Origin: Pseudomonas syringae
GTDB lineage: Bacteria; Pseudomonadota; Gammaproteobacteria; Pseudomonadales; Pseudomonadaceae
Length of the DNA: 46,321 nucleotides
Reading direction: 5' to 3'
NCBI RefSeq assembly: GCF_021606685.1
Contig: NZ_WKCB01000046.1
Coordinates: 1 to 46,321, forward strand
Shown here piece by piece: positions 16,757-23,649 of this stretch; within the stretch, counting starts at the first letter, position 1; every line of letters starts with the position of its first letter. Below the pieces are notes generated by a model. That model was not told the DNA's origin, made no database searches, and saw only the letters and a list, made by a program, of their open reading frames with translations. The translations under genes were made by a program, and so were the position numbers.

Positions 16757-16948
16757 ATGTTCCTTGACCTGATGTTGAAGTTTTACGTGCAGACGCATTT
16801 GTTTTTTCAACGCAAAGAGGGCGCTTCAGGGATTGAATACGCAATTATCGTGGCGATGGTTGCTCTGGTTATTGTCGGCGCGGGGGCAGGGCTGGGCGAT
16901 AAGATCAAGGGCATTTTTAGCAGCGTCGGCGACGCCATGAAGACTTAA
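16757..16948 (+). CDS. flp: Flp major prepilin
   Basis: A 63-aa Flp-family type IVb prepilin. It has a 22-residue leader (…FFQRKEG), then the mature pilin ASGIEYAIIVAMVALVIVGA... of about 41 residues. Glu and Tyr at mature positions 5 and 6 are the Flp hallmark, and one hydrophobic helix follows. FppA should cleave after Gly22, and the product polymerises into the Flp pilus through RcpA. The leader is fairly long and contains aromatic and hydrophobic residues (MFLDLMLKFYVQTHLFF), which is common in Flp leaders. It is divergent from the tad operon and 59 bases upstream of the receiver gene, with no clear terminator between them. Confidence 0.93.
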   Translation: MFLDLMLKFYVQTHLFFQRKEGASGIEYAIIVAMVALVIVGAGAGLGDKIKGIFSSVGDAMKT

Positions 16949-17007
16949 ACCGCGCGCCACTGCATGTGCAAACTTCTTATTAAAGTTCTTATCGTTCAGG
17001 TACCGCT

Positions 17008-17409
17008 ATGAGCGCCTCTTCGCCTCCCCGCCAGCAAATCCTATTGGTGGACGACGAAGAGGACGCCCTGATCGAACTTGCCGAGTCCCTTGGAAACGAG
17101 GGATTTGTCTGTTTTACCGCCAACTCCGTCACCTTCGCCCTGCAAGAACTGACACTTCATCCCGACATCGCGCTGGTCATTACCGACCTGCGTATGCCTG
17201 AGGAAAGCGGTATTTCTCTGATCAAGCGCCTGCGCGAACACACCTCACGCTCACACCTGCCGGTGATTGTGATGTCGGGTCATGCCGAAATGGATGACGT
17301 CAGCGACATGCTGCGCCTGCAGGTGCTGGACCTGTTTCGCAAGCCGATCTACCTGGTCCGGTTGATTGATACCTTGAACAGCCTTTTTCCCCTCTCCAAA
17401 GCCAGGTAA
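17008..17409 (+). CDS. Stand-alone receiver-domain protein beside flp
   Basis: A 133-aa protein that is only a CheY-like receiver domain: LLVDDEEDA (acidic pocket), phospho-acceptor Asp60 in VITDLRMPEESG, VMSGHAE (Ser switch) and Lys112 in LFRKPIY. There is no output domain. It lies 59 bases after flp, in the same direction, and could be on the flp transcript. A role as phosphate sink, relay intermediate or allosteric regulator in the PprA-PprB pathway is inferred from position only; the kinase it pairs with is not shown by sequence. As far as I recall, the P. aeruginosa flp locus does not carry this gene. Confidence 0.85.
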   Translation: MSASSPPRQQILLVDDEEDALIELAESLGNEGFVCFTANSVTFALQELTLHPDIALVITDLRMPEESGISLIKRLREHTSRSHLPVIVMSGHAEMDDVSDMLRLQVLDLFRKPIYLVRLIDTLNSLFPLSKAR

Positions 17410-17453
17410 GTGATGTGTTACGAGCGCGCGCGTGTGTATGGCTAGCGCGCTTA

Positions 17454-17584
17454 TGTGGCGAGCGGGCTTGCCCGCGTTGGGCTGCGCAGCAGCCCCAAAA
17501 AGCCAGATGCGTTTCGCCAGACACTGCGCATTGGCTGATCTGGGGCCGCTTCGCGGCCCAACGCGGGCAAGCCCGCTCGCCACA
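17454..17584. repeat. REP inverted pair (GCGGGCTTGCCCGCG type)
   Basis: Arms at 17454-17481 (TGTGGCGAGCGGGCTTGCCC…) and 17557-17584 are near-perfect reverse complements about 75 bases apart. The spacer holds smaller GC-rich hairpins (GGGCTGCGCAGCAGCCC and GGGCCGCTTCGCGGCCC). This is a typical Pseudomonas REP doublet placed between the convergent receiver and TpsB genes, where it probably limits read-through or protects 3' ends. Confidence 0.85.
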
Positions 17585-17585
17585 C

Positions 17586-17675
17586 AAGCCTGTCTGCGAC
17601 ACCAGCATGCTTTGTCAAATAAGCCTTCCTGCCACACCAGCCTGCTTTCCCACACAAGCCGTCCTGCCCCCCAGT
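17586..17675. repeat. Degenerate 35-bp tandem repeat next to the REP
   Basis: Two full units of exactly 35 bases (17586-17620 and 17621-17655) and a third partial one (17656-17675) each begin AAGCC and continue xxxCTGCxxCACCAGCxTGCTTT or a close variant. The block sits directly against the REP arm and ends five bases before the TpsB stop. Its first bases resemble the end of the REP arm, so it may have grown from REP sequence. Confidence 0.6.
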
Positions 17676-17679
17676 CGAT

Positions 17680-19362
17680 TCAGAGTTGGTAACTGAAGCT
17701 CACCGTATAGCGCGGCCGCCGCTCGAAGCTGTCCTGCGCTACGTCTGACATCGGCTTGGCCGCTTCCAGCGCGATGTTGTAGTACTTGGCGTCGCCAAAG
17801 CGCAGGCCCACGGCCGCCGATGACATGTCGTTGCCTTTGACCGGCAAGTCGTTGAACCAGGTCTTGGCGCGGTCGAACACCACATACGGTTGCAGGATGC
17901 GCACCCAGTCGCCGGCGCGGCTGTAGCTGTAGTTGATCTCGTACGCCACGCCCCAGCCCTTGTCCCCGGTGCCCTGGTCATCGGGGTAGCCACGGCCGAA
18001 GTTCTGCCCGCCAAAGGTCGCACGTTCGCTGTCGGGCAGGGTGTCGTCGCTCCAGTACAAGGCGCCGGAGAGCACGCCTTGCCAGTTTTCGAACAGCGTG
18101 TTGCTCTGCACGCCCGACAGGCGCAGGCGGAAGAAATCCAGGTCCGGCTTGAGGCCACCGAAGTCGCTGTGGGTCTTGGCGCCCATGCCGTTGGTGCCCT
18201 GGTACACGCCCGCGCTGAGGATGCGCAGTTGGGTGGTGTCGGCCTTGCGCCAGTCACCTTCGACCGCGAAGGCGCGCAGGTCGGTTTTCAGCTCCAGGCG
18301 TTGCGCCAACCCGTCCAGTTTGTAGCGGGTGGTCTGGTCAACTGCGTAGTAACGGGCGCCGAGGCTCAACGACTCGTTGGGCGACGCGATCACCGGGTGG
18401 GTGAACCCGATGGAGTAACGGTCGATTGCCTGGTGCGGCTTGAGTTCCAGGCCATTGCCCAGTTGCAGGTGGGTGCGTGGATCGGCGCGGTAGCGTTCGC
18501 CGGATAACGCCAGTTGGGTGCCCTCGGCATTGATGAACTGGCTGTAGGCCGCGCGGTAGTAATGCTCTTTATCGTCGCCGGGCGGGAACAGGCCGCTGAC
18601 GCTCAGCTGTTCGCCCATGGAGGTCCACGCGTTGCTGGTGGCCGTCAGCAGTGCTTGCGTACCGCCACGGCTGGCCTCGTTCAGGCTCATGCTGGTGGTG
18701 AAGGGCTTGCGGCTGGCGGTGATCTGCATCGCGGTGCCGCCATCGGTGGTGCCGGGCGGCGGGACCTGGGCTTGCAGGGTCACGCCGGGGATCGCGCTCA
18801 TCAGGGTGGTGTAGCGCTCGAAGGTCTTGCGGGTGAGCGGGCGTTCGGCCTTGAGTTTTTCGGCGAGTTTGTCGACGTAGGCCGACACCGCGCCGATGTC
18901 CCCTTGCACCTGGTAATCGCGGATATAACCCTCCACCAGCACCACGTGCACCAGGCCGTCCTCGAAACGTTGCTCGGGCAGGTATGCGTAGGACAGCAGG
19001 TAGCCATCCTCCTGATAACGTCGGGTGATGCTGCGAGTGGCTTCGATCAGTTGCGCCAGGTTGGTTTCATGGCCGATCAGCGGCTCGAAGACTTGGGCGA
19101 CGTCCTTGAGCGGGTACACCGTACCGCCGTCGATCTGTAGTTTGCGGATGGTCACTTTGGTGTCCATCAGCAAGGGCTGTGCGGCCGTTGCGGCCGGGAC
19201 CGGCAGTTGGGTCTGCGGGGTCACCGGGCGATAGGCGTCGGCGGGCAAGTTGGGTTGGGGCAAGGTGCGGATGGTGTCGTTGCTGTTGAGGAAGTTGGGC
19301 AGCGTATCGGCGTGGGCGTAAGCACTGAGGCTCAGCAGCAACAACGGCGTAAAAGCGCGCAT
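17680..19362 (-). CDS. TpsB-family outer-membrane transporter (ShlB/FhaC/HecB type), no TpsA nearby
   Basis: A 560-aa two-partner-secretion transporter. It has a signal peptide (MRAFTPLLLLSLSAYAHA), a proline-rich linker, and POTRA domains (KVTIRKLQIDGGTVYPLKDV ... RRYQEDGYLLSYAYLPEQ, about residues 66-145, then a second to ~215). A ShlB-type 16-strand barrel includes the loop motif FGGQNFGRGYPDD near residue 450. Barrels of this kind export a TpsA exoprotein across the outer membrane. No TpsA (haemagglutination-type N-terminus) is in the window. The last residue is Leu rather than the usual Phe. The start is the ATG at 19362 with GGAG six bases upstream; earlier in-frame starts lack a ribosome site. 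It is the next gene after the repeat lipoprotein but is separated from it by a terminator. Confidence 0.85.
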   Translation of the reverse strand: MRAFTPLLLLSLSAYAHADTLPNFLNSNDTIRTLPQPNLPADAYRPVTPQTQLPVPAATAAQPLLMDTKVTIRKLQIDGGTVYPLKDVAQVFEPLIGHETNLAQLIEATRSITRRYQEDGYLLSYAYLPEQRFEDGLVHVVLVEGYIRDYQVQGDIGAVSAYVDKLAEKLKAERPLTRKTFERYTTLMSAIPGVTLQAQVPPPGTTDGGTAMQITASRKPFTTSMSLNEASRGGTQALLTATSNAWTSMGEQLSVSGLFPPGDDKEHYYRAAYSQFINAEGTQLALSGERYRADPRTHLQLGNGLELKPHQAIDRYSIGFTHPVIASPNESLSLGARYYAVDQTTRYKLDGLAQRLELKTDLRAFAVEGDWRKADTTQLRILSAGVYQGTNGMGAKTHSDFGGLKPDLDFFRLRLSGVQSNTLFENWQGVLSGALYWSDDTLPDSERATFGGQNFGRGYPDDQGTGDKGWGVAYEINYSYSRAGDWVRILQPYVVFDRAKTWFNDLPVKGNDMSSAAVGLRFGDAKYYNIALEAAKPMSDVAQDSFERRPRYTVSFSYQL

Positions 19363-19460
19363 AGGACACTCCATGGTCAAACTGCAGCAGCGTTTCGCAG
19401 ATTCCCGCCGGGCTCTGGGGGCGCGGTTCGGGTGCTTTCAAGGGCTATTCATTGGCCCAT

Positions 19461-19495
19461 AAAAAAGACGAGAAACCTATTCAGGGTTTCTCGTC
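19461..19495 (-). terminator. Rho-independent terminator of the repeat lipoprotein gene
   Basis: On the minus strand, an 11-bp perfect stem (GACGAGAAACC / GGTTTCTCGTC) with a 7-base loop is followed by TTTTTT. It ends the transcript of the repeat lipoprotein, so the TpsB gene 98 bases further on needs its own promoter in 19363-19460. Confidence 0.9.
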
Positions 19496-19547
19496 TCAAC
19501 CAAGCGTAGGCGCTGTAGGTGGGGCCGTCTAACGGCCAGGTGCAATT

Positions 19548-21044
19548 CTATTTTTTACCGCCCAGGCCCCCCAGCAGCCCGCCCAGCAAACCACCGTTGG
19601 CACTCGCACCCGCCCCGGCGGAGGCCGATGCGCCAGCCCCCAGGTTCAGGCCGCCACCGAGCACGCCGCCACCGGTGTTGGTACCGCCGGTGACCAGGCC
19701 ACCGATCGAGGCGACGGTGCCACCCACTGCGGTCACGGTCCCGCCCAAGGCGTTAGTGACGGGGTTGGCATTGGTGCCGCTGATCTTGCCGCCGAGGCTG
19801 CTGACGGCGCCGCCAACATGGGTGACCAGGCCGTTGACGGGAGTACCCAGGCCGGTAGCGCCGCCGACGGTTTGAGTGAGGCTCTGCACGCCGCTGGTGA
19901 CCGGGTTGAGCGCGCTGCCGATAGGGCCGGTGAGCCCGGCCACCGGTACGCTGGTGGTGGTGCTTGGCGTGGCGCCGCCGAGCGCCGCCACGGTGGTGCC
20001 CAGTTTGACGCCCGTGACGCCGGCGGCACTGACTACGCCGTTGGTGTTGCCCGCGTCCAGGCCGCTGCCGGCACCGGCAATCACACCTCCCAAGAGGCCG
20101 CCCAGGTTGCCCAGGCCTGCGGCGCCGCCAGTACCGCCACCGCTACCGCCATTGCCGCTGCCATTGCCTTCTTTTTCGGGGTCGACATAACCGCTGGCCT
20201 TGCCCACCGCCGTGCCTACGCCATTGAGCACGTTGCCCAGGGCGCCGGTCACAGGGTTGCCGCTGCCGCCGGTGTCGGCCACTTTATCGCCCAGGCCGTC
20301 GACGGTCGCGCCGACTTTCTCCAGCAGGCCGCCAACCGGCGAATCCAACCCAGTGGAGTTGCCGACTTTGCCGGTGGTTTTTTCCACCAGGGACACCACG
20401 GGCACCAGTACTTTGGCGCCGACGGTGTTGGTGACCGAGCCCAGCGGGCCGGTGGTGCTGGCAGTGCTCAGGGTGTCGCCGAGCATGGTCACGGCGTTGC
20501 CGACCTTGCCTACGACATTACCTACCAAAGGGGCGGCACCGCTGACTACGGGCACGTGCCCCAGCAGTGTCGCCACATTCTGACCGGTGCTGCTTACACC
20601 GGTGCCCAGGTCGGCCACGCCATTGGCCACGCCGGCGACGGTTTTGCCCAGGGCATTACTGTCGGTTCCCAGGGTGCCCAGGCCATCCGAAACGCCGGTG
20701 CCGATGCTGCCCACCGCTGTTCCCAGGGAGGTCACCAGGCTGCGGGTGGTGGCGCCAACAATCGGCAGGCTGCCGAGGGTGGTGCCCAGGCTGGTGACGG
20801 TGCCGCCGAGGTCAGTCACGGTATCGCCGACGGTGTCGGCCACGCTGGCGGTCACCAGTTGGGTGCTGGTGGTGCCTGGATCGGTGCCCGGATCGGTACC
20901 GCCACCGCCGTCGGTGGAACCGCCCGAAGAGGAAGAGCCGCCACTGTGATGCCCACCACCACCGCTGCTGCAGCCGCCGAGCGTCAATGCGACTGCCAGG
21001 GCCAGCGCGGTACTTGCTTTCCAAAACACTCGTTGAGTTTTCAT
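19548..21044 (-). CDS. Glycine/valine/threonine-rich repeat lipoprotein, putative surface protein
   Basis: A 498-aa lipoprotein of very low complexity. Signal peptide with lipobox LGGC (Cys25), then a Gly/Ser linker to about residue 50 (GGGGHHSGGSSSSGGS...). A long region follows of imperfect repeats built on V..LG.TV..LG steps. Two long copies align well: residues 231-283 (TGLDSPVGGLLEKVGATVDG...) and 397-449 (TGLGTPVNGLVTHVGGAVSS...). Another Gly-rich linker lies at 292-330, and the C-terminus is GGLLGGLLGGLGGKK, like a glycine zipper. Similar Pseudomonas proteins are, I believe, labelled collagen-like, but I see no Gly-X-Y triplets. Surface adhesion or matrix function is inferred from composition and from the TpsB and Flp neighbours. 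The ATG at 21044 is preceded by CAGGGAAC. Confidence 0.75.
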   Translation of the reverse strand: MKTQRVFWKASTALALAVALTLGGCSSGGGGHHSGGSSSSGGSTDGGGGTDPGTDPGTTSTQLVTASVADTVGDTVTDLGGTVTSLGTTLGSLPIVGATTRSLVTSLGTAVGSIGTGVSDGLGTLGTDSNALGKTVAGVANGVADLGTGVSSTGQNVATLLGHVPVVSGAAPLVGNVVGKVGNAVTMLGDTLSTASTTGPLGSVTNTVGAKVLVPVVSLVEKTTGKVGNSTGLDSPVGGLLEKVGATVDGLGDKVADTGGSGNPVTGALGNVLNGVGTAVGKASGYVDPEKEGNGSGNGGSGGGTGGAAGLGNLGGLLGGVIAGAGSGLDAGNTNGVVSAAGVTGVKLGTTVAALGGATPSTTTSVPVAGLTGPIGSALNPVTSGVQSLTQTVGGATGLGTPVNGLVTHVGGAVSSLGGKISGTNANPVTNALGGTVTAVGGTVASIGGLVTGGTNTGGGVLGGGLNLGAGASASAGAGASANGGLLGGLLGGLGGKK

Positions 21045-21280
21045 GATTGAGTTCCCTGCACCTGTACAACCTTAGTTGTCTTCAAACACTCACTACTTCT
21101 TGGGGGGTGATGTGTTTGTCCGTGGCTCTATCACAGACCCGGGCAGGCGCTCTCACAATGCTCAACTTGGTATTAACAATTTATATACGGGGTGCGGTGT
21201 ATCGGTTAAGTAACTAACACCAAGGGTGTAAGGAGAGTATGTATCAAGATGTATATTCGCTATAAATCAACTACTTAAAT
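21045..21280. promoter_or_regulatory. AT-rich upstream region of the repeat lipoprotein
   Basis: This 236-base gap is clearly AT-richer than its surroundings (e.g. TTAACAATTTATATACGG) and contains no gene I can support. It must carry the promoter of the repeat lipoprotein on the minus strand. I see no confident -35/-10 pair; a controlled promoter is likely but the regulator is unknown. Confidence 0.4.
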
Positions 21281-21306
21281 AAAAAAACGGACTTCGATGA
21301 AGTCCG
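21281..21306 (-). terminator. Rho-independent terminator of the FabG-MaoC operon
   Basis: On the minus strand, a stem CGGACTT / AAGTCCG with a 5-base loop is followed by seven T residues. It lies 41 bases after the MaoC stop and ends that operon. Confidence 0.9.
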
Positions 21307-21346
21307 CTATAACTTAGAGTGTATATATACAATTTAGCAGGGCGGG

Positions 21347-22198
21347 TCAGGCAATAGGCCGCCACTTGCCGCGCATATGTTCTATATCGCCCGCGCCTTT
21401 CAACAGCAACTCACCGCTTGAGCCGGGGGCACTGGCCAACAAGTTCACCTCACTGGGCAGACGCACTGGTTTCCTGAACTCGACCTCTATTTCAATATTC
21501 GCCGCCGGTAAATGTTCCGCCAGGGCGGCGAGCGTGCGCGCCTTGTTCCACAGCCCATGAGCGATGGCCTGGGGAAAACCGAACAGCTTGGCGGTGAGCG
21601 CGCTGAGGTGGATCGGGTTGTAATCGCCGGAAACCCTGGCATAACGCCGACCGATATCGGCGGGGGCTTTCCAGCGGGTCAGTTCGCTGATCTGCGGAGG
21701 GCTAGTGGGCTGCGCATCATCTGTGGTTTCGCCTTCCAGCTTCACGCCGCGACACAGCATGCGGCTTTCGCCTTCCCATAGCAGGCCGAGGGCGTCTTCC
21801 ACGCGGGTGACCACCTCAAAGGTTGCGCCCTTGGCGTGGGGCTTGAGGTTTTGCGCATGCACGCTGATAAAAAGCTCGCTGACGCCGCCCAACGGGCGAT
21901 GGACGCGGATGCGATTGCTCAGGTGAATCAGCCCCAGCAGCGGGAAGGGGAACGACGTGTCGGTGAGCAACTGCATCTGCAGGGCGAACGCGAGGATGTG
22001 CGGGTAAGTGGCCGGCAGTACCGGGCTGTCGGCAAAGCCGCAGACCTTGCGATACGCCGCCACCTCCCTGGGGTTGACGTTGACCCGGCAGCGCAAGCCC
22101 TGCGCGGGCAACGTCTTGCCGGTGATTTTGCGTTTGAGCGCGGCCCGCCAGTACAGCGGCGGAAGCATCGGAGTACTGCCCAACGTCTGCCATTGCAT
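21347..22198 (-). CDS. MaoC-like hydratase/dehydratase (hot-dog fold)
   Basis: A 283-aa protein with a C-terminal MaoC-type (R)-specific enoyl hydratase signature: RYARVSGDYNPIHLSALTAKLFGFPQAIAHGLW at about residues 190-222, with the catalytic D..N.IH and the AHG motif. The N-terminal half looks like a second, degenerate hot-dog domain. It should hydrate or dehydrate 2-enoyl/3-hydroxyacyl thioesters. The start is ATG 22198 (MQWQTLG), two bases after the FabG stop (TGATCATG), so it is the second gene of a two-gene operon with the large FabG. Pairing of a FabG reductase with a hydratase suggests consecutive steps of acyl-thioester metabolism; the substrate is not known. Confidence 0.82.
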   Translation of the reverse strand: MQWQTLGSTPMLPPLYWRAALKRKITGKTLPAQGLRCRVNVNPREVAAYRKVCGFADSPVLPATYPHILAFALQMQLLTDTSFPFPLLGLIHLSNRIRVHRPLGGVSELFISVHAQNLKPHAKGATFEVVTRVEDALGLLWEGESRMLCRGVKLEGETTDDAQPTSPPQISELTRWKAPADIGRRYARVSGDYNPIHLSALTAKLFGFPQAIAHGLWNKARTLAALAEHLPAANIEIEVEFRKPVRLPSEVNLLASAPGSSGELLLKGAGDIEHMRGKWRPIA

Positions 22199-22200
22199 GA

Positions 22201-23544
22201 TCAGGCTCCCAATAAGCTTTGGCCACACACCCGCAGCGCTTGCCCACTGACCGCGCCGGAGCCCGGTTGGGCCAGCCAGGCCACGGCTTCGGCGACGTCT
22301 TGCGGCACGCCGCCCTGGCCAAGCGAACTCATGCGGCGCCCGGCCTCACGCAGGGCGAACGGAATATGCGCGGTCATCTGGGTTTCGATAAAACCGGGGG
22401 CAACGGCGTTGATGCTGATCCCGCGTTCGCCCAGCAGCGGCGCCCACGCTTGGGCCAGGCCGATCAAACCGGCCTTGCTGGCGGCATAGTTGGTTTGCCC
22501 ACGGTTACCGGCGATCCCGCTGATGGACGCCAGCAGGATGACCCGCGCGTTGTCATGCAGGGTGCCGCTGTCGAGCAGCGCCTTGGTCAGCACTTGCGGT
22601 GCATTGAGGTTCACCGCCAGCACCGCGTCCCAGTATTCCGGGGTCATGTTGGCCAGGGTTTTGTCGCGCGTGATGCCAGCGTTGTGCACCAGGATGTCGA
22701 GGCCGTCGGGCAGCTGTTCGATCAACTGGCGGGCGGCGTCGTCGGCGCAGATATCCAGGGCCACGGTACGCGCGCCCAGGCGTGCGGCCAGGGCATCCAG
22801 GTCGGCCTTGGCCTGGGGCACGTCGAGCAGGATCAGCTCGGCACCATCGCGCGTGAGGGTTTCGGCGATGGACGCGCCGATGCCGCGCGCCGCGCCGGTT
22901 ACCAGGGCCTTGCGCCCGGCGAGTGGGCGGGTCCAGTCCTCCACCGGCGTGGCGCAGGCCTGCAGGCGGATGACCTGACCGGAGATGTAGGCGCTTTTCG
23001 GCGACAGGAAAAACCGCAGCGCGCCTTCCAGCTGGTCTTCGGCACCATCGCCGACATACAGCAGTTGCAGGACGCCGCCGTTGCGCAGTTCCTTGGCCAG
23101 CGAGCGACTGAAGCCTTCCAGTGCTCGCTGGGCGCTGGCGGCAAAGGGCTCGCTGAGGCTCTCCGGGGCACGGCCGAGGATCACCAGGTGGGCGCTGTGA
23201 TCCAGGTTTTTCAGCAACGGTTGGAAAAACTCGCGTAGCTGCTTGAGCTGGTCGGTGTGATTCAAGTCGCTGGCATCAAACACCACCGCCTTGAGCTTGG
23301 GGCCGTGGCCGGGAATCCAGGTCGATTGTTCGTCGCCGTAGCTATAAATGGCGTCGGTGAATTTGTTGGCGAACCCCTGCACCTTGGCCGCCAGTGCGCC
23401 GCCGCCCAGCAACAGTGCGCCTTCCACCGGGCGCAGGCGCCCGGCTTGCCAGCGTTCCAGGCGTACCGGTGACGGCAGGCCAATGGCGGCGACCAGGCGA
23501 TGGCCGAGGCTTGAGTTGGCGAAGTCGATATAACGGTCAGACAT
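22201..23544 (-). CDS. fabG: High-molecular-weight 3-oxoacyl-ACP/CoA reductase (FabG4-like)
   Basis: A 447-aa two-domain SDR, about 200 residues longer than ordinary FabG. The C-terminal domain (residues about 205-447) is a classical reductase. It has an NAD(P)-binding TGAARGIGASIA, NAG (HNAGITRDK), Ser in LLASISGIAGNRG, and Tyr353/Lys357 in NYAASKAG. The N-terminal ~200 residues are a flavodoxin-like degenerate domain without catalytic motifs, as in mycobacterial FabG4. FabG4-type enzymes reduce 3-oxoacyl thioesters, often CoA-linked and NADH-dependent. It is followed by the MaoC gene in an operon and is divergent from the thiolase 105 bases away. The start at 23544 (MSDRYIDFAN) has GGAG upstream in AAGGAGAGCG. 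Confidence 0.88.
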   Translation of the reverse strand: MSDRYIDFANSSLGHRLVAAIGLPSPVRLERWQAGRLRPVEGALLLGGGALAAKVQGFANKFTDAIYSYGDEQSTWIPGHGPKLKAVVFDASDLNHTDQLKQLREFFQPLLKNLDHSAHLVILGRAPESLSEPFAASAQRALEGFSRSLAKELRNGGVLQLLYVGDGAEDQLEGALRFFLSPKSAYISGQVIRLQACATPVEDWTRPLAGRKALVTGAARGIGASIAETLTRDGAELILLDVPQAKADLDALAARLGARTVALDICADDAARQLIEQLPDGLDILVHNAGITRDKTLANMTPEYWDAVLAVNLNAPQVLTKALLDSGTLHDNARVILLASISGIAGNRGQTNYAASKAGLIGLAQAWAPLLGERGISINAVAPGFIETQMTAHIPFALREAGRRMSSLGQGGVPQDVAEAVAWLAQPGSGAVSGQALRVCGQSLLGA

Positions 23545-23649
23545 GGAACGCTCTCCTTAGGCTGGGGTTCAAAGGGTTGACCATCCCAGGGTAGCAGTCG
23601 TTCGACTAGGCTCAGTGATCCAGCCCATAACCGACAGAGGGAGCATTCC

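Noticed and set aside
17586..17675. CRISPR array
   Set aside because: The 35-base units are directly adjacent without spacers and there are no cas genes in the window.
17415..17696. ORFs of 68 to 134 aa inside the REP and 35-bp repeat region
   Set aside because: They read through palindromic repeats in several frames on both strands; cysteine-rich translations come from the repeat, with no ribosome site or conserved start.
19548..21044. The repeat lipoprotein as the TpsA partner of the TpsB
   Set aside because: It has a lipobox rather than the long TPS signal, no haemagglutination-type N-terminal domain, and a terminator before tpsB; a functional link is left as an open finding only.
19818..21050. 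410-aa ORF on the plus strand opposite the repeat lipoprotein
   Set aside because: It is the complement of a repetitive gene, so it appears repetitive (GAHRG, GHGV). No start signals or recognisable domain; the minus-strand frame has a signal peptide, lipobox and terminator.
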